From: Clostridiales bacterium
GTDB taxonomy: Bacteria; Bacillota; Clostridia; Oscillospirales; Oscillospiraceae
Direction of reading: 5' to 3'
DNA length: 47,346 bases
Assembly (NCBI GenBank): GCA_022772525.1
Contig: JALFAD010000087.1
Span: 1-47,346 of the forward strand
The translations under genes were made by a program, and so were the position numbers. Positions 7,862 through 16,411 of the stretch are shown here, piece by piece (the first letter of the stretch is position 1; each line of letters begins with the position of its first letter). The notes below the pieces were generated by a model. That model had not been told where the DNA came from. It did not search any database and saw only the letters and a list, made by a program, of their open reading frames with translations.

Positions 7862-9074
7862 GGCGAACCTCCTTGCTTGACGCAACCTGACGGTAGAAGC
7901 CCTCCAGTTCCTCTTTCGTCATCAGACGGGGAACGGGGTACAGGGGATTGGCTTCCTTCTCCGCATGGGCTGCCATGACGGGAATGTCGGCTTCCTGAAT
8001 ACCATCCAGATGGGCGGGAATATTCAAGCGGGCGTTCAGGTTCCGGATGGCCTGGATGAACTTCGCGGCAGCCTGTTCGTCGGACTGCTCCGGTGTGCAG
8101 ACACCGGCGGCAATGCCCAGCTCGTGAAGCTTTCTGTGAATGCAGGGGCCGTAGCTTTCCAGCACATAGGGCATAATCACCGCGTTGGCAAGGCCGTGGG
8201 GAATGTTGTACTGCCCGCCCAGAGAGTGGGCCACGGCGTGGATATAGCCTACATAGGAGCGGGTGAAGGCCACACCGGCTTCATAGGCGGCGGTGAGCAT
8301 ATTGGTCCGGGCACGCATATTCTGCCCATCCCGGTAGGCGGTTTCCACGTTCTCAAAGACCAGCCGTGTGGCCTCCAGCGCCTTCTGCCGGGTCAGCCGG
8401 GTTGTGGAGCGACCAATATAGGCCTCCACCGCGTGGGTCAGGGCGTCCATGCCGGTGGTGGCGGTGAGATGGGACGGCAGGGAACGGGTCAGGCTGGCGT
8501 CCAGCACGGCATAACGGGGAATCAGCACAAAATCGTTCATCACATACTTGTGCTTCTTTTCACTGTCAGTGATCACCGCTGCCAGCGTGGTTTCGCTGCC
8601 GGTTCCGGCAGTTGTGGGAATAGCAATGAGAGTGGGCAGCTTATGAAGGATTCGCAGGGTGCCTTTCAGCTTTCCCAAGGGTGTCCGGGGACGGGCAATC
8701 CGAGCGCCGACAGCTTTGGCGCAGTCCATGGAGGAGCCGCCGCCAATGGCTACCAGAGCTTGACAGTTGTCCCGGTGATAGAGCCACAGGGCGGCCTCCA
8801 CGTTGGCAACCGTGGGATTGGGCCGGGTCTCTGCGTAGACGGTGTAGGCGATGCCGCACCCATCGAGGGCGTATTCCAGCTGCCCGGCGATGCCGCTGCG
8901 GACGATGCCCTCGTCGGTGACAATCAGCACCCGCTGAATGTTCTTTTTGGTAAACACGGTGTTCAGCTCACTACAGCTGCGGAAGATTTCTGGCTCCCGG
9001 TAGGGCAGCACCGGCAGCGCGGCCCGCAGTGCGGCCTGAAGCGTGCGGCAATAGAATGCTTTGATGGGATTCAT
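7842..9074 (-). CDS. Iron-containing alcohol dehydrogenase
   Basis: The 410-residue protein belongs to the group III metal-dependent alcohol dehydrogenases. The NAD(P)-binding loop is seen as AIGGGSSMDCAKAVGA and TTAGTGSETT. Metal ligands are expected in TGMDALTHAVEAYIG, HAVAHSLGGQYNIPHGLANA and nearby histidines. Length is typical (about 390-410). The start follows AGGAGGG and overlaps the marR stop by four bases (ATGA). Direction of the reaction, aldehyde reduction or alcohol oxidation, cannot be told; the partner aldehyde dehydrogenase suggests one substrate is handled in two steps. Confidence 0.92.
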   Translation of the reverse strand: MNPIKAFYCRTLQAALRAALPVLPYREPEIFRSCSELNTVFTKKNIQRVLIVTDEGIVRSGIAGQLEYALDGCGIAYTVYAETRPNPTVANVEAALWLYHRDNCQALVAIGGGSSMDCAKAVGARIARPRTPLGKLKGTLRILHKLPTLIAIPTTAGTGSETTLAAVITDSEKKHKYVMNDFVLIPRYAVLDASLTRSLPSHLTATTGMDALTHAVEAYIGRSTTRLTRQKALEATRLVFENVETAYRDGQNMRARTNMLTAAYEAGVAFTRSYVGYIHAVAHSLGGQYNIPHGLANAVIMPYVLESYGPCIHRKLHELGIAAGVCTPEQSDEQAAAKFIQAIRNLNARLNIPAHLDGIQEADIPVMAAHAEKEANPLYPVPRLMTKEELEGFYRQVASSKEVRHGKQAS

Positions 9075-9520
9075 TTCAGTCCCTCCTGAGAAATTCTGCG
9101 CAGATTTTTGGTAATGGTATCGAGAGATTCATAAAATATGGTACGGTTTTCTTCTGTCAGCCCCTCTCCGGCCTGTTCCACAGCGCGTTCCGCCCGGTGG
9201 GACAGCTCATTTGCTACGACCTGTCCTTCCGGAGTCAGACGCAGATTCCCCCGATAGCGGCTCCCGCCGCTGCCGTCCTTGGTGACCAGACCTCTGGCCT
9301 CCAGGATGGACAGCATTCGGGAGACATCCGCTTTGTCCCGGTCGCACAGCTCTGCCAGCTTGGGGGCGGTCAGCCCATCGGGATAGCGGTACAGCGTTAG
9401 CAAATAGGTGACATGGGAGGATTTCAGGGAATACTTCGCCAGTTCCTCCGCCGCGATTTTGTGCCAGCAGCGGGAGATTTCGGCAATGGCAAGGGAAAAT
9501 TTTTCAAAGCGCTCAATCAT
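9071..9520 (-). CDS. MarR family transcriptional regulator
   Basis: The 149-residue protein has the winged helix of MarR proteins: LTAPKLAELCDRDKADVSRML as helix-turn-helix and KDGSGGSRYRGNLRLT as wing, flanked by dimerisation helices. The start follows AAGGAG. It is the first gene of a tightly overlapping marR-adh-aldh-degV operon. Two copies of a palindrome GTTGA-N4-TCAAC sit on its own promoter (9699-9712 and 9736-9749), so autoregulation of the operon is strongly suggested. A small aldehyde, phenolic or fatty acid ligand is likely but not shown. Confidence 0.9.
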   Translation of the reverse strand: MIERFEKFSLAIAEISRCWHKIAAEELAKYSLKSSHVTYLLTLYRYPDGLTAPKLAELCDRDKADVSRMLSILEARGLVTKDGSGGSRYRGNLRLTPEGQVVANELSHRAERAVEQAGEGLTEENRTIFYESLDTITKNLRRISQEGLK

Positions 9521-9539
9521 TCACAGTTGCTCCTTTATA

Positions 9540-9691
9540 CTAACTCTTGATTAAAAACTTTAATTCTTTCCGGCCTGAATTGCGCCAGAATGCGTTATCT
9601 TCCTTGCTGGGCGTCAGCCCAGCGGCGTCATCTACCTTTTCTGGCACAATTCATCCTCGAAAATCTTTTAAAGCTTTCAATCAAGAATTAG
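9540..9691. repeat. 152-bp imperfect inverted repeat (MITE-like or structured leader)
   Basis: The segment is one long imperfect palindrome centred at 9614.5. Ends pair as CTAACTCTTGATT (9540-9552) with AATCAAGAATTAG (9679-9691), 12 of 13. The middle pairs GAATTGCGCCAGAA (9577-9590) with TTCTGGCACAATTC (9639-9652), 13 of 14. The tip is GCTGGGC-GTCA-GCCCAGC (9606-9623). It has no coding content and lies between the marR promoter and the marR start, so it would be transcribed as a large hairpin in the leader. Terminal inverted repeats and size fit a MITE; no clear target duplication is seen. Confidence 0.7.
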
Positions 9692-9698
9692 CATTAAT

Positions 9699-9749
9699 GT
9701 TGACAACTCAACGTTTCACAGTATAGCACAAAGAAGTTGAATTGTCAAC
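9699..9749. promoter_or_regulatory. Twin MarR-type operators
   Basis: Two 14-bp palindromes of form GTTGA-N4-TCAAC lie at 9699-9712 and 9736-9749, 37 bp centre to centre. One covers the -35 box of the marR promoter and the other covers the expected transcription start. The flanks extend the match, so the whole block is also an inverted repeat (9696-9712 against 9736-9752, 16 of 17). Confidence 0.8.
9720..9748 (-). promoter_or_regulatory. Promoter of the marR-adh-aldh-degV operon
   Basis: On the minus strand, TTGACA (9743-9748), a 17-base spacer and TATACT (9720-9725). Transcription would start near 9713. Confidence 0.88.
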
Positions 9750-9761
9750 ATTTTTGCGCGC

Positions 9762-9793
9762 AAAAATCCCGCCCTGCGTAAGCAGGGCGGGAT
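9762..9793 (-). terminator. Intrinsic terminator after pnp
   Basis: On the minus strand, ATCCCGCCCTGC pairs with GCAGGGCGGGAT around a four-base loop (9766-9793) and is followed by TTTTG (9761-9765), 20 bases beyond the pnp stop. Confidence 0.9.
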
Positions 9794-9813
9794 ACGAATA
9801 CGCGATAGTGGGC

Positions 9814-11937
9814 TTAACCCTTCTCTGCCATTTCCTTCAGCGCGTCCTTTCGGCTGAAGTTGGCGCGGCCCTTCTCGTCGAAGCCCATGAACTTGACCCA
9901 GGTCATATCGCCCAGATTCAGCACGTCCTCGACCTTTTCCACACGGTGGTTCTCCAGCTTGGAGATGTGCACCATGCCGTCGTGACCGGGGGCGATTTCC
10001 ACAAAGGCACCGATGGGCAGGATGCGGACAACCTTGCCGTAGTACAGCTTGCCCACCTCGGGCACGAAGCAGATGTCGTCCACCATCTTCTTGGCGGCGT
10101 TGGCAGCGGCGGCATCCACAGCGGAGATGAACACGGAGCCGTCGTCGTCGATGTCCACCTTGGCGCCGGTGTCGGCGCAGATCTTCTGGATGGTCTTGCC
10201 GCCGGAGCCGATGACTTCGCGGATCTTGTCAACGGGAATCTTCAGGGAGATCATCTTGGGGGCGTACTCGGAGACTTCCTCACGGGGAGCGGGAATGGCC
10301 TTCAGGATAATCTCGGAAATGATCTGCAGGCGGGCCTTGCGGCAGCGCTCCAGAGCGTCGGCAATGATCTCCATGGTCAGGCCCTTGTTCTTCAGATCCA
10401 TCTGAATGGCGGTGATACCCTCGGTGGTACCGGCAACCTTGAAGTCCATCTCGCCGTGGAAGTCCTCAACGCCCTGAATGTCGGTGAAGGTTCTCCACTC
10501 GCCGGTTTCCTGATCGGAAATCAGACCGCAGGAGATACCGGCAACGGGCCGCTTGATGGGCACGCCGGCATCCATCAGCGCCAGAGTAGAGCCACAGATA
10601 GAAGCCTGGGAGGTGGAGCCGTTGGAAGAAAGAACCTCGGACACCACCCGAATGGCGTAGGGGAACTCTTCCACGCTGGGAATCACGGGCAGCAGGGCCT
10701 TCTCCGCCAGCGCGCCGTGACCGATCTCACGGCGGGAGGTGGAACGGGCAGCCCGGGCCTCGCCGGTGGAGTAGGCGGGGAAGTTGTAGTGGTGGATATA
10801 GCGCTTGGTGTCCTCGGGATAGATGGTATCCAGCTTCTGGGCGGCGGACAGGGTGTTCAGAGTGCAGATGGACAGTACCTGCGTCTGACCGCGGGAGAAC
10901 AGTCCGGAACCATGCACCCGGGGCAGCACGCCGACCTCGGCGTCCAGAGGACGGATGTCGTCCATACCGCGGCCGTCCACACGCTTGCCCTGCAGCAGCC
11001 ACTTCTTGACGACCTTCTTCTGCATCTTGTACAGGCAGACGTCAATGTGGGTCTCGAAGTCCTCGTACTTCTCACCGAACTTCTCCTGGAAGTCCAGACG
11101 GGCGGCGGTGAGCCGCTCCTCGCGGACATTCTTGTCGTCGGTGTCCAGTGCGTACTCGATCTGGTTCAGGCCGTAGGCCATCAGGTCGTCCAGCAGGTCG
11201 TGGTTGACGGCGGCCTTCTCGAAGGTGAACTTGGGCTTGCCGATCTCAGCAACGATGCCGTTGATGAACTTCACGATCTCCATGTTGGTCTCGTGGGCAA
11301 CACGGATGCACTCCAGCACGATATTTTCGGGAGCCTCGTTGGCCTCGGTCTCAATCATGACCACCTTCTCAAAGGTGGAGGAAATGCACACGAAGCAGTC
11401 GGCGGCCTCCCGCTCGTCAGCGGAGGGGTTGACAATATACTTGCCGTTCAGATGGGCAACGTTGGTGGTAGCCACGGGGCCGTTCCAGGGCACATCGGAG
11501 GAAGCGATGGCAATGGAAGCGCCCAGAGAGGCCACGATTTCCACGGGGTTGTCGTAGTCGTTGGCGAGAACGGTGCAGGTGACCACGGTGTCGTTGCGCA
11601 ACTCCTCGTCGAACAGGGGACGCATGGGCCGGTCGATGATACGGCTGTTCAGGATGCCCCGCTCGGAGGGCTTGCCCTCCCGGCGGTTGAAGGAGCCGGG
11701 GATGCGGCCTACGGCGTACATCCTCTCCTCAAACTCGATGGTCAGGGGGAAGTAGTCGATACCGGCCTTGGGGATGGGGTTGCAGGTGACGGTGGTGAGC
11801 ACCACGGTGTCGCCGTAGCGGCAGATGCACTCGGCGTCTGCCAGCTCCGCGACCTTACCGGTTTCCACGGTGAAGGGGCGGCCGCCGATTTCCATTTCGT
11901 AAACATGGTGGTTGGGATACTGCTTGAGGGTAATCAA
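9814..11937 (-). CDS. pnp: Polyribonucleotide nucleotidyltransferase (PNPase)
   Basis: The 707-residue enzyme degrades RNA 3' to 5' by phosphorolysis and can add tails. Two RNase PH-like domains are present (first begins MEIGGRPFTVETGKVAELA, second contains HGSGLFSRGQTQVLS). They are followed by a KH domain with VIGSGGKTIQKI and a C-terminal S1 domain with GAFVEIAPGHDGMVHISKL. The start is taken at TTG 11937 because AAGGAGG lies eight bases upstream; longer in-frame starts run into the leader hairpin. It follows rpsO, the common bacterial order. A 68-base hairpin in its leader suggests RNase III-dependent autoregulation as known for E. coli pnp. Confidence 0.95.
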   Translation of the reverse strand: MITLKQYPNHHVYEMEIGGRPFTVETGKVAELADAECICRYGDTVVLTTVTCNPIPKAGIDYFPLTIEFEERMYAVGRIPGSFNRREGKPSERGILNSRIIDRPMRPLFDEELRNDTVVTCTVLANDYDNPVEIVASLGASIAIASSDVPWNGPVATTNVAHLNGKYIVNPSADEREAADCFVCISSTFEKVVMIETEANEAPENIVLECIRVAHETNMEIVKFINGIVAEIGKPKFTFEKAAVNHDLLDDLMAYGLNQIEYALDTDDKNVREERLTAARLDFQEKFGEKYEDFETHIDVCLYKMQKKVVKKWLLQGKRVDGRGMDDIRPLDAEVGVLPRVHGSGLFSRGQTQVLSICTLNTLSAAQKLDTIYPEDTKRYIHHYNFPAYSTGEARAARSTSRREIGHGALAEKALLPVIPSVEEFPYAIRVVSEVLSSNGSTSQASICGSTLALMDAGVPIKRPVAGISCGLISDQETGEWRTFTDIQGVEDFHGEMDFKVAGTTEGITAIQMDLKNKGLTMEIIADALERCRKARLQIISEIILKAIPAPREEVSEYAPKMISLKIPVDKIREVIGSGGKTIQKICADTGAKVDIDDDGSVFISAVDAAAANAAKKMVDDICFVPEVGKLYYGKVVRILPIGAFVEIAPGHDGMVHISKLENHRVEKVEDVLNLGDMTWVKFMGFDEKGRANFSRKDALKEMAEKG

Positions 11938-11966
11938 TTTGTGAACCTCCTTGTATTTTTGTGGTT

Positions 11967-12034
11967 CGGGAGGTTTAGCACTTGAAACGAATGCCGAAGT
12001 GTCGGCAGCCCTTTCAACTGCTAAAATTCTCCCG
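11967..12034 (-). promoter_or_regulatory. Long leader hairpin of pnp
   Basis: Nested arms pair across 68 bases: CGGGAG (11967-11972) with CTCCCG (12029-12034), TTTAGCA (11974-11980) with TGCTAAA (12019-12025), TTGAAA (11982-11987) with TTTCAA (12012-12017), and TGCCGA (11992-11997) with TCGGCA (12002-12007). It begins about 22 bases upstream of the pnp ribosome site. Long interrupted stems in pnp leaders are RNase III autoregulation targets in enteric bacteria; the same role here is inferred. Confidence 0.7.
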
Positions 12035-12044
12035 ATTGCTTTAA

Positions 12045-12073
12045 GAAAGGGCGACGGTGTCCGTCGCCCTTTC
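12045..12073 (-). terminator. Hairpin directly after rpsO
   Basis: GAAAGGGCGACGG (12045-12057) and CCGTCGCCCTTTC (12061-12073) make a perfect 13-bp stem with a three-base loop, eight bases beyond the rpsO stop. The following TTAAAG is a weak U-run, so it may act as a partial terminator or processing barrier between rpsO and pnp. Confidence 0.7.
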
Positions 12074-12080
12074 AAATAAC

Positions 12081-12347
12081 TTACTTACGGATACCCAGCT
12101 TGGCGATCAGAGCACGGTAGCGGTTGATGTCCTTGTTTGCCAGATAGTCCAGCATCTTGCGGCGCTTACCAACCATCATCAGCAGACCACGACGGGAGTG
12201 GTTGTCGTGCTTGTGGGTACGCAGGTGCTCAGTCAGCTCGTTGATACGGGCGGTCAGGATGGCGACCTGAACCTCGGGAGAACCGGTGTCGCCCTCGTGG
12301 GTAGCGTTTTCCAGGATAACCTGAGTCTTCTTTTCCTTCTGAATCAT
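12081..12347 (-). CDS. rpsO: 30S ribosomal protein S15
   Basis: The 88-residue protein is the expected length for S15, which binds 16S rRNA and starts platform assembly. Recognisable segments are [37 protein letters not shown] and [18 protein letters not shown] 12347 is preferred, with AAAGGTGG eight bases upstream; a GTG 12 bases earlier overlaps that site. It has its own promoter at 12475-12503 and a leader of about 120 bases, in keeping with S15 autoregulation in other bacteria. Confidence 0.97.
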   Translation of the reverse strand: MIQKEKKTQVILENATHEGDTGSPEVQVAILTARINELTEHLRTHKHDNHSRRGLLMMVGKRRKMLDYLANKDINRYRALIAKLGIRK

Positions 12348-12359
12348 TGTGTTTTCCAC

Positions 12360-12468
12360 CTTTCAATACATGACCCGGCTGCCAAGTAGGGGCCCAGTGG
12401 AATGCCGGTTTGGCTTTCTCCCACAACTGAGCAGCGGGCATAAAAATAGCTTCTGACTTTCAGCCAGC
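12360..12468 (-). promoter_or_regulatory. rpsO leader, possible S15 autoregulatory RNA
   Basis: The leader of the rpsO transcript is long. It can pair ACCGGC with GCCGGGT and, alternatively, GCCAA with TTGGC within 12378-12410, just upstream of the ribosome site. S15 leaders differ in each bacterial group, so function is only suggested by position. Confidence 0.3.
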
Positions 12469-12474
12469 CTTACA

Positions 12475-12503
12475 ATCATATCATAAGCATGCCCAAAAGT
12501 AAA
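12475..12503 (-). promoter_or_regulatory. Promoter of rpsO-pnp
   Basis: On the minus strand, TTTACT (12498-12503), a 17-base spacer and TATGAT (12475-12480). Confidence 0.65.
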
Positions 12504-12618
12504 GAAAAATTTGCGTTAAAACCTGATTTATTCCGCTTTCTTTCTGCCTGCGGTACGCAGGCGCGCATCTGCGGAAAATGGAATGCGCAGTCAAATATGA
12601 TCTGCCTGACTGTACCGA

Positions 12619-13248
12619 TTACTTCGTACCAAAGATCCGGTCGCCGGCATCGCCCAGTCCGGGAACGATGTAGGCATTCGCGTTCAGTTTCTCGTCCATG
12701 GCGGCAAGGTAGATGTCCACGTCGGGATGGGCCGCGGTGACGGCCTTCACGCCCTCGGGGCAGCCGATTATGTTCATCATGATAATCTGCTTGCAGCCGT
12801 GCTGCTTCAGGAAATCAATGGCGGCGATGGCGCTGCCGCCGGTTGCCAGCATGGGGTCCACCACGAACACCTGACGGTTGCCGATGTCATCGGGCAGCTT
12901 GCAGTAGTATTCCACAGGCTTGTGGGTCTCGGGATCCCGGTACAGGCCGATATGGCCGATTTTTGCGGAGGGAATCAGGCCAACCATGCTGTCCACCATG
13001 CCAAGGCCCGCGCGAAGAATGGGGACGATGGCCATTTTCTTACCCGCCAGCATCCGGCAGGTCGCGGTGGTGATGGGGGTTTCCACCTGAACCTCTTTGG
13101 TGGGCAGGTTCCGGGTGGCTTCGTAGCACATGAGGCCGGCGATTTCGCCCACCAGCTCCCGGAATTCCTTGACGGGGGTATCCTTGCTGCGCAGAATTGC
13201 CAGCTTGTGCTGAATCAGGGGATGATCGAGGACAGTTACATTTGCCAT
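12619..13248 (-). CDS. upp: Uracil phosphoribosyltransferase
   Basis: The 209-residue enzyme converts uracil and PRPP to UMP in pyrimidine salvage. The PRPP-binding segment [16 protein letters not shown] is present, along with [13 protein letters not shown] and the C-terminal uracil site [17 protein letters not shown]. Length is standard. The start follows AAAGGAGA. It lies 17 bases after tsaB in the same direction, so it is probably the last gene of the rlmA-prfA-tsaE-tsaB transcript. No T-rich terminator is obvious downstream, only a GCCTGCG-GTA-CGCAGGC hairpin at 12546-12562. Confidence 0.97.
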   Translation of the reverse strand: MANVTVLDHPLIQHKLAILRSKDTPVKEFRELVGEIAGLMCYEATRNLPTKEVQVETPITTATCRMLAGKKMAIVPILRAGLGMVDSMVGLIPSAKIGHIGLYRDPETHKPVEYYCKLPDDIGNRQVFVVDPMLATGGSAIAAIDFLKQHGCKQIIMMNIIGCPEGVKAVTAAHPDVDIYLAAMDEKLNANAYIVPGLGDAGDRIFGTK

Positions 13249-13265
13249 GGTATCTTTCTCCTTTA

Positions 13266-13982
13266 TTATTCCGTTATTTCCGTTTGCTTCATACGTTCCG
13301 CGCGTTCCCGCTCCGCCTGGGACAGCCGCAGATAATTGGGTGTCAGGGCATTGGCATCGCCCGGATCCCCAGCCTCCGCCTGTTTCTGCGCCGCCAGCGC
13401 CACGCCGCTGGCCCGCTGGTGCATCCGGTGCTCCGGCGGCAGTACCAGATTGGGAACGCTCTCCGACAATGTATTATAACACAGATTGCTGCCGTCGCCA
13501 ACCAGAAAAATCGGCTCTTTCAGATTTTTTAATTCCTCTCCCAGCTCCGCAAGGGAGATGGCACGGTCTCCGGTCACTCGTTCCAAAGCTCCTTGGTTTA
13601 CATAAAACAGAGCATTGTAAACCTGACTCCGCCGGGCATCCATGCAGGGGCAGACGTAGCCCTGAAACGCGCCCAAGCTCAAGGCCATAGCTTCCAGCGT
13701 AGACACGCCGTAGCAGGGAATTTCCCGGCCCCAAGCGAAGCCCTTGGCGGCAGCTACGCCGATGCGAACCCCGGTAAAGGAGCCGGGGCCTGCCGCCACG
13801 GCGACGGCTGTCACATCTTCCGCGTTTTTTCCGCACTGAGAAAGCAGGTTTTCCGCCATAACCATCAGGGTCTGGCTGTGGGTCAGGCCCGTGTTCTGAT
13901 AGCTTTCCCCCAGCAGCTTTCCGTCCTCCAGCAGGGCCGCAGAGGCCGCTTTCGCGCTGGTTTCAAAGGCTAAAATCAGCAT
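13266..13982 (-). CDS. tsaB: tRNA threonylcarbamoyladenosine biosynthesis protein TsaB
   Basis: The 238-residue protein is the non-catalytic ASKHA-fold partner of TsaD in making t6A37 on ANN-decoding tRNAs. The N-terminus [16 protein letters not shown] and the strongly conserved [19 protein letters not shown] identify it. Its start overlaps the end of tsaE by 20 bases, a common pairing. The rimI and tsaD genes that often follow are absent; upp takes that place. Confidence 0.93.
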   Translation of the reverse strand: MLILAFETSAKAASAALLEDGKLLGESYQNTGLTHSQTLMVMAENLLSQCGKNAEDVTAVAVAAGPGSFTGVRIGVAAAKGFAWGREIPCYGVSTLEAMALSLGAFQGYVCPCMDARRSQVYNALFYVNQGALERVTGDRAISLAELGEELKNLKEPIFLVGDGSNLCYNTLSESVPNLVLPPEHRMHQRASGVALAAQKQAEAGDPGDANALTPNYLRLSQAERERAERMKQTEITE

Positions 13983-14400
13983 CTGTTTCTCTCCCCTCGA
14001 TGGTGATGCGCCGGGTATTTTCGCCCAGCTTTTCGATGGTCACGGTGATTGGCTTTTCCATGGCCTCCGCCACGTTTTCGCTCCACTCCACGGCGCAGAC
14101 ACCGCCCCGCTCCAGATAGTCCTCCCAGCCGATGTCCCACAGGTCGTCGGCAGAGCGCAGGCGGTACATATCGAAGTGGAACAGGGGCAGCCGCCCGCCT
14201 AAGTATTCATTGACAATGGTATAAGTCGGGCTGGTGACCATCTCGTCACAACCCAAACCCCGGGCAAGGCCCCGGGTGAAAGCGGTCTTCCCCGCGCCAA
14301 GGTCGCCCCGGTAGGCGATGATGGTTCCCGGTCCCAGCTTTTCTGCCAGCGCTGCTCCCAGCCTTTCTGTTTCTTCCGGGGAATTGGTTATATATTCCAT
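13963..14400 (-). CDS. tsaE: tRNA threonylcarbamoyladenosine biosynthesis ATPase TsaE
   Basis: The 145-residue P-loop ATPase drives turnover of the TsaBD complex in t6A synthesis. Walker A is RGDLGAGKTAFTRGLARGLG, followed by TSPTYTIVNEY, HFDMYRL and the conserved VEWSENV. ATG 14400 is chosen since AGAGGG is seven bases upstream; ATG 14406 sits on the ribosome site. It begins 13 bases after the prfA stop. Confidence 0.94.
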   Translation of the reverse strand: MEYITNSPEETERLGAALAEKLGPGTIIAYRGDLGAGKTAFTRGLARGLGCDEMVTSPTYTIVNEYLGGRLPLFHFDMYRLRSADDLWDIGWEDYLERGGVCAVEWSENVAEAMEKPITVTIEKLGENTRRITIEGRETDADFSL

Positions 14401-14413
14401 GGGCATTCCCTCT

Positions 14414-15472
14414 TTATTTCGCATTCTTTAACTTTTCTGCCTGATCGGCTGTGGCCAGGGCGTTGATGATTTCATCCAAATCGCCATCCATAACGGAGTC
14501 GATGCGATACAGCGTCAGATTCACCCGGTGGTCGGTGACCCGGCCCTGAGGGAAATTATAGGTGCGGATACGCTCGTTGCGCATGCCCGTACCCACCTGC
14601 GACCGGCGCAGACCGGTCACCTCGCTTTCCTTCTTCTCCTGCTCCATTTCATAGAGCTTGGAAGCCAGCATCCGCATACATTTTTCCCGGTTCTGCACCT
14701 GAGACCGTTCCTCCTGACAGGCTACCACGATGCCCGTGGGCTTGTGAATCAACCGCACGGCAGAGCTGGTCTTGTTGACGTGCTGACCGCCAGCGCCGCT
14801 GGCCCGGTAGACCTGCATTTCAATGTCGGCGGGATTGATCTGTACGTCCACCGCTTCCATCTCCGGCAGCACCGCCACCGTGGCGGTGGAGGTGTGGACC
14901 CGGCCGCCGGATTCCGTCTCCGGCACCCGCTGCACCCGGTGGACGCCGGACTCATACTTCATCCGGGAGTAGGCTCCCCGTCCGTTAATGACGAAGTCCG
15001 CCTCCTTCACACCGCCCAGCTCCGTCTCGTTGTAATTGAGCAGTTCCACGCTCCAGCCCATTTTCGCCGCGTACATGGAGTACATCCGAAACAGGCTGTG
15101 GGCAAACAGGGCGCTTTCCTCGCCGCCCACGCCGCCACGAATCTCCACAATCACGTTTTTTTCGTCGTTGGGGTCCTTCGGCAGCAGCAGGATTTGCAGT
15201 TTTTCGTATAATGCTTCCTTCGTGGCCTTGGCCTGTGCATAGGTTTCCTGGCAAAGCTCCTTCATTTCCGGGTCGGACATCAATTCCTGAGCGTCCGCCA
15301 TATCGGTTTCCGCCTGCCGGTAGGCCTGATAGCACTCCACAATCGGCTCCAGATCATTCTTTTCCCGCAGCTGCTTTGCCGCCTTCTGGGGGTCGGCGTA
15401 GAAATCCGGCTGCTCGGAACGAGCGCACAGTTCTTCGTATTTATCGCAGATTGCCTGTAATTTGTTCAGCAT
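14414..15472 (-). CDS. prfA: Peptide chain release factor 1
   Basis: The 352-residue factor reads UAA and UAG and triggers peptide release. The codon-recognition loop reads [19 protein letters not shown], the P-x-T form of RF1 rather than the SPF of RF2. The GGQ catalytic motif is [16 protein letters not shown]. Length is normal. The gene lies 60 bases after the rlmA-type gene and 13 before tsaE. The prmC methyltransferase gene that commonly follows prfA is missing here. Confidence 0.96.
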   Translation of the reverse strand: MLNKLQAICDKYEELCARSEQPDFYADPQKAAKQLREKNDLEPIVECYQAYRQAETDMADAQELMSDPEMKELCQETYAQAKATKEALYEKLQILLLPKDPNDEKNVIVEIRGGVGGEESALFAHSLFRMYSMYAAKMGWSVELLNYNETELGGVKEADFVINGRGAYSRMKYESGVHRVQRVPETESGGRVHTSTATVAVLPEMEAVDVQINPADIEMQVYRASGAGGQHVNKTSSAVRLIHKPTGIVVACQEERSQVQNREKCMRMLASKLYEMEQEKKESEVTGLRRSQVGTGMRNERIRTYNFPQGRVTDHRVNLTLYRIDSVMDGDLDEIINALATADQAEKLKNAK

Positions 15473-15532
15473 TCACTTTTCTCCGTTATTTCGACATTTT
15501 ACCAGACATACAATTTGGAATCCACGGGGATA

Positions 15533-16333
15533 TTATGTACGCCGGAACACGTTGAGCACGCAGCTTGCCGTATCCGACAGCGTCTGCGTCTTGCGCAGGC
15601 GGTCGGCTCCCGCTTTGCTCACCCGGAACAGATGGGGCGTCATGGCGAACAGGTTTTGCACCTGCGGCCCCTCCACCGTAAAGGAAAACCGGATGGGAAT
15701 GGATTCCAAAAGGGCAAAGCCGGGAAGTGACGGCGCCGTGTCCTTTTCCCGGAAAATCAGCTGGTCATAAATGATCTTCTTCAGCCCCAGCAGGTGATCC
15801 TGCGCCGCCAAAACCTGAAAAAACAAACCGTTTTCCCGTAAAACCCGGCGAAATTCCTCCGGGAGCGTAATGGCGAACAGGCTGGTCAGCAGTCCCACGC
15901 CGCCATCTTCCACGGGAATCCGCGCGGCAGTTGCGCACAGCCACTGGGCGTCCTTGTATTTTCCGGCGGCATAGCGCACCGCGTCCTTGGAAATGTCCAG
16001 CCCCGCAAGCTCCGCGCCCATGGCCTTCGCCAGACGGGTGCAGTAGTAACCCTCCCCGCAGCCCGCATCCAATATGGGGCCGGAGGCGCCGTAGTTTTCC
16101 GCCGTGGCAATCAGCGCTTCGGCGATGGGGGCGTAAAAGCCGCCCTCCAAAAACTCCCGGCGAGACAGCACCTGCTGCTTTGTGTCTCCCGGGTGGGCGG
16201 AGTGCCTTTGCTGCACGGTCAGCAGATTTACATAGCCCTGCCGGGCAATATCAAAGCTGTGATTCGCCGGGCAAAGAAAGCGGTTTTCCTGCCGAAGCAG
16301 CGGCTTTTCACAAATTGGGCAGATCAAGTTCAT
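15533..16333 (-). CDS. 23S rRNA (guanine-N1)-methyltransferase, RlmA family
   Basis: The 266-residue protein begins with a zinc finger (CPICEKPLLRQ, then FLCPANHSFDIARQGYVNLL) typical of RlmA-type enzymes that methylate G745 or G748 of 23S rRNA. The S-adenosylmethionine site follows: ILDAGCGEGYYCTRLA, GLDISKDAVRYAA. The C-terminal half agrees with the family in length. The start is ATG 16333 after GGAGGG; an earlier ATG at 16366 would place translation upstream of this site. Which of the two G positions is modified cannot be told. Confidence 0.88.
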   Translation of the reverse strand: MNLICPICEKPLLRQENRFLCPANHSFDIARQGYVNLLTVQQRHSAHPGDTKQQVLSRREFLEGGFYAPIAEALIATAENYGASGPILDAGCGEGYYCTRLAKAMGAELAGLDISKDAVRYAAGKYKDAQWLCATAARIPVEDGGVGLLTSLFAITLPEEFRRVLRENGLFFQVLAAQDHLLGLKKIIYDQLIFREKDTAPSLPGFALLESIPIRFSFTVEGPQVQNLFAMTPHLFRVSKAGADRLRKTQTLSDTASCVLNVFRRT

Positions 16334-16354
16334 ATCATAACCCTCCAACGGTAT

Positions 16355-16383
16355 AGTATACCCCATTTTTTATCCGCCGTCAA
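16355..16383 (-). promoter_or_regulatory. Promoter of the rlmA-prfA-tsaEB-upp transcript
   Basis: On the minus strand, TTGACG (16378-16383), a 17-base spacer and TATACT (16355-16360). A perfect GGTATA-G-TATACC palindrome (16350-16362) covers the -10 box. Confidence 0.8.
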
Positions 16384-16411
16384 CGAATTCATCAAAAGGA
16401 AGGTGATATTC

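Noticed and set aside
9742..11985. 747-residue open frame on the plus strand across pnp
   Set aside because: It is antisense to pnp, has a Gly/His/Val-rich composition produced by the codon bias of the opposite strand, and lacks a ribosome site and known domains.
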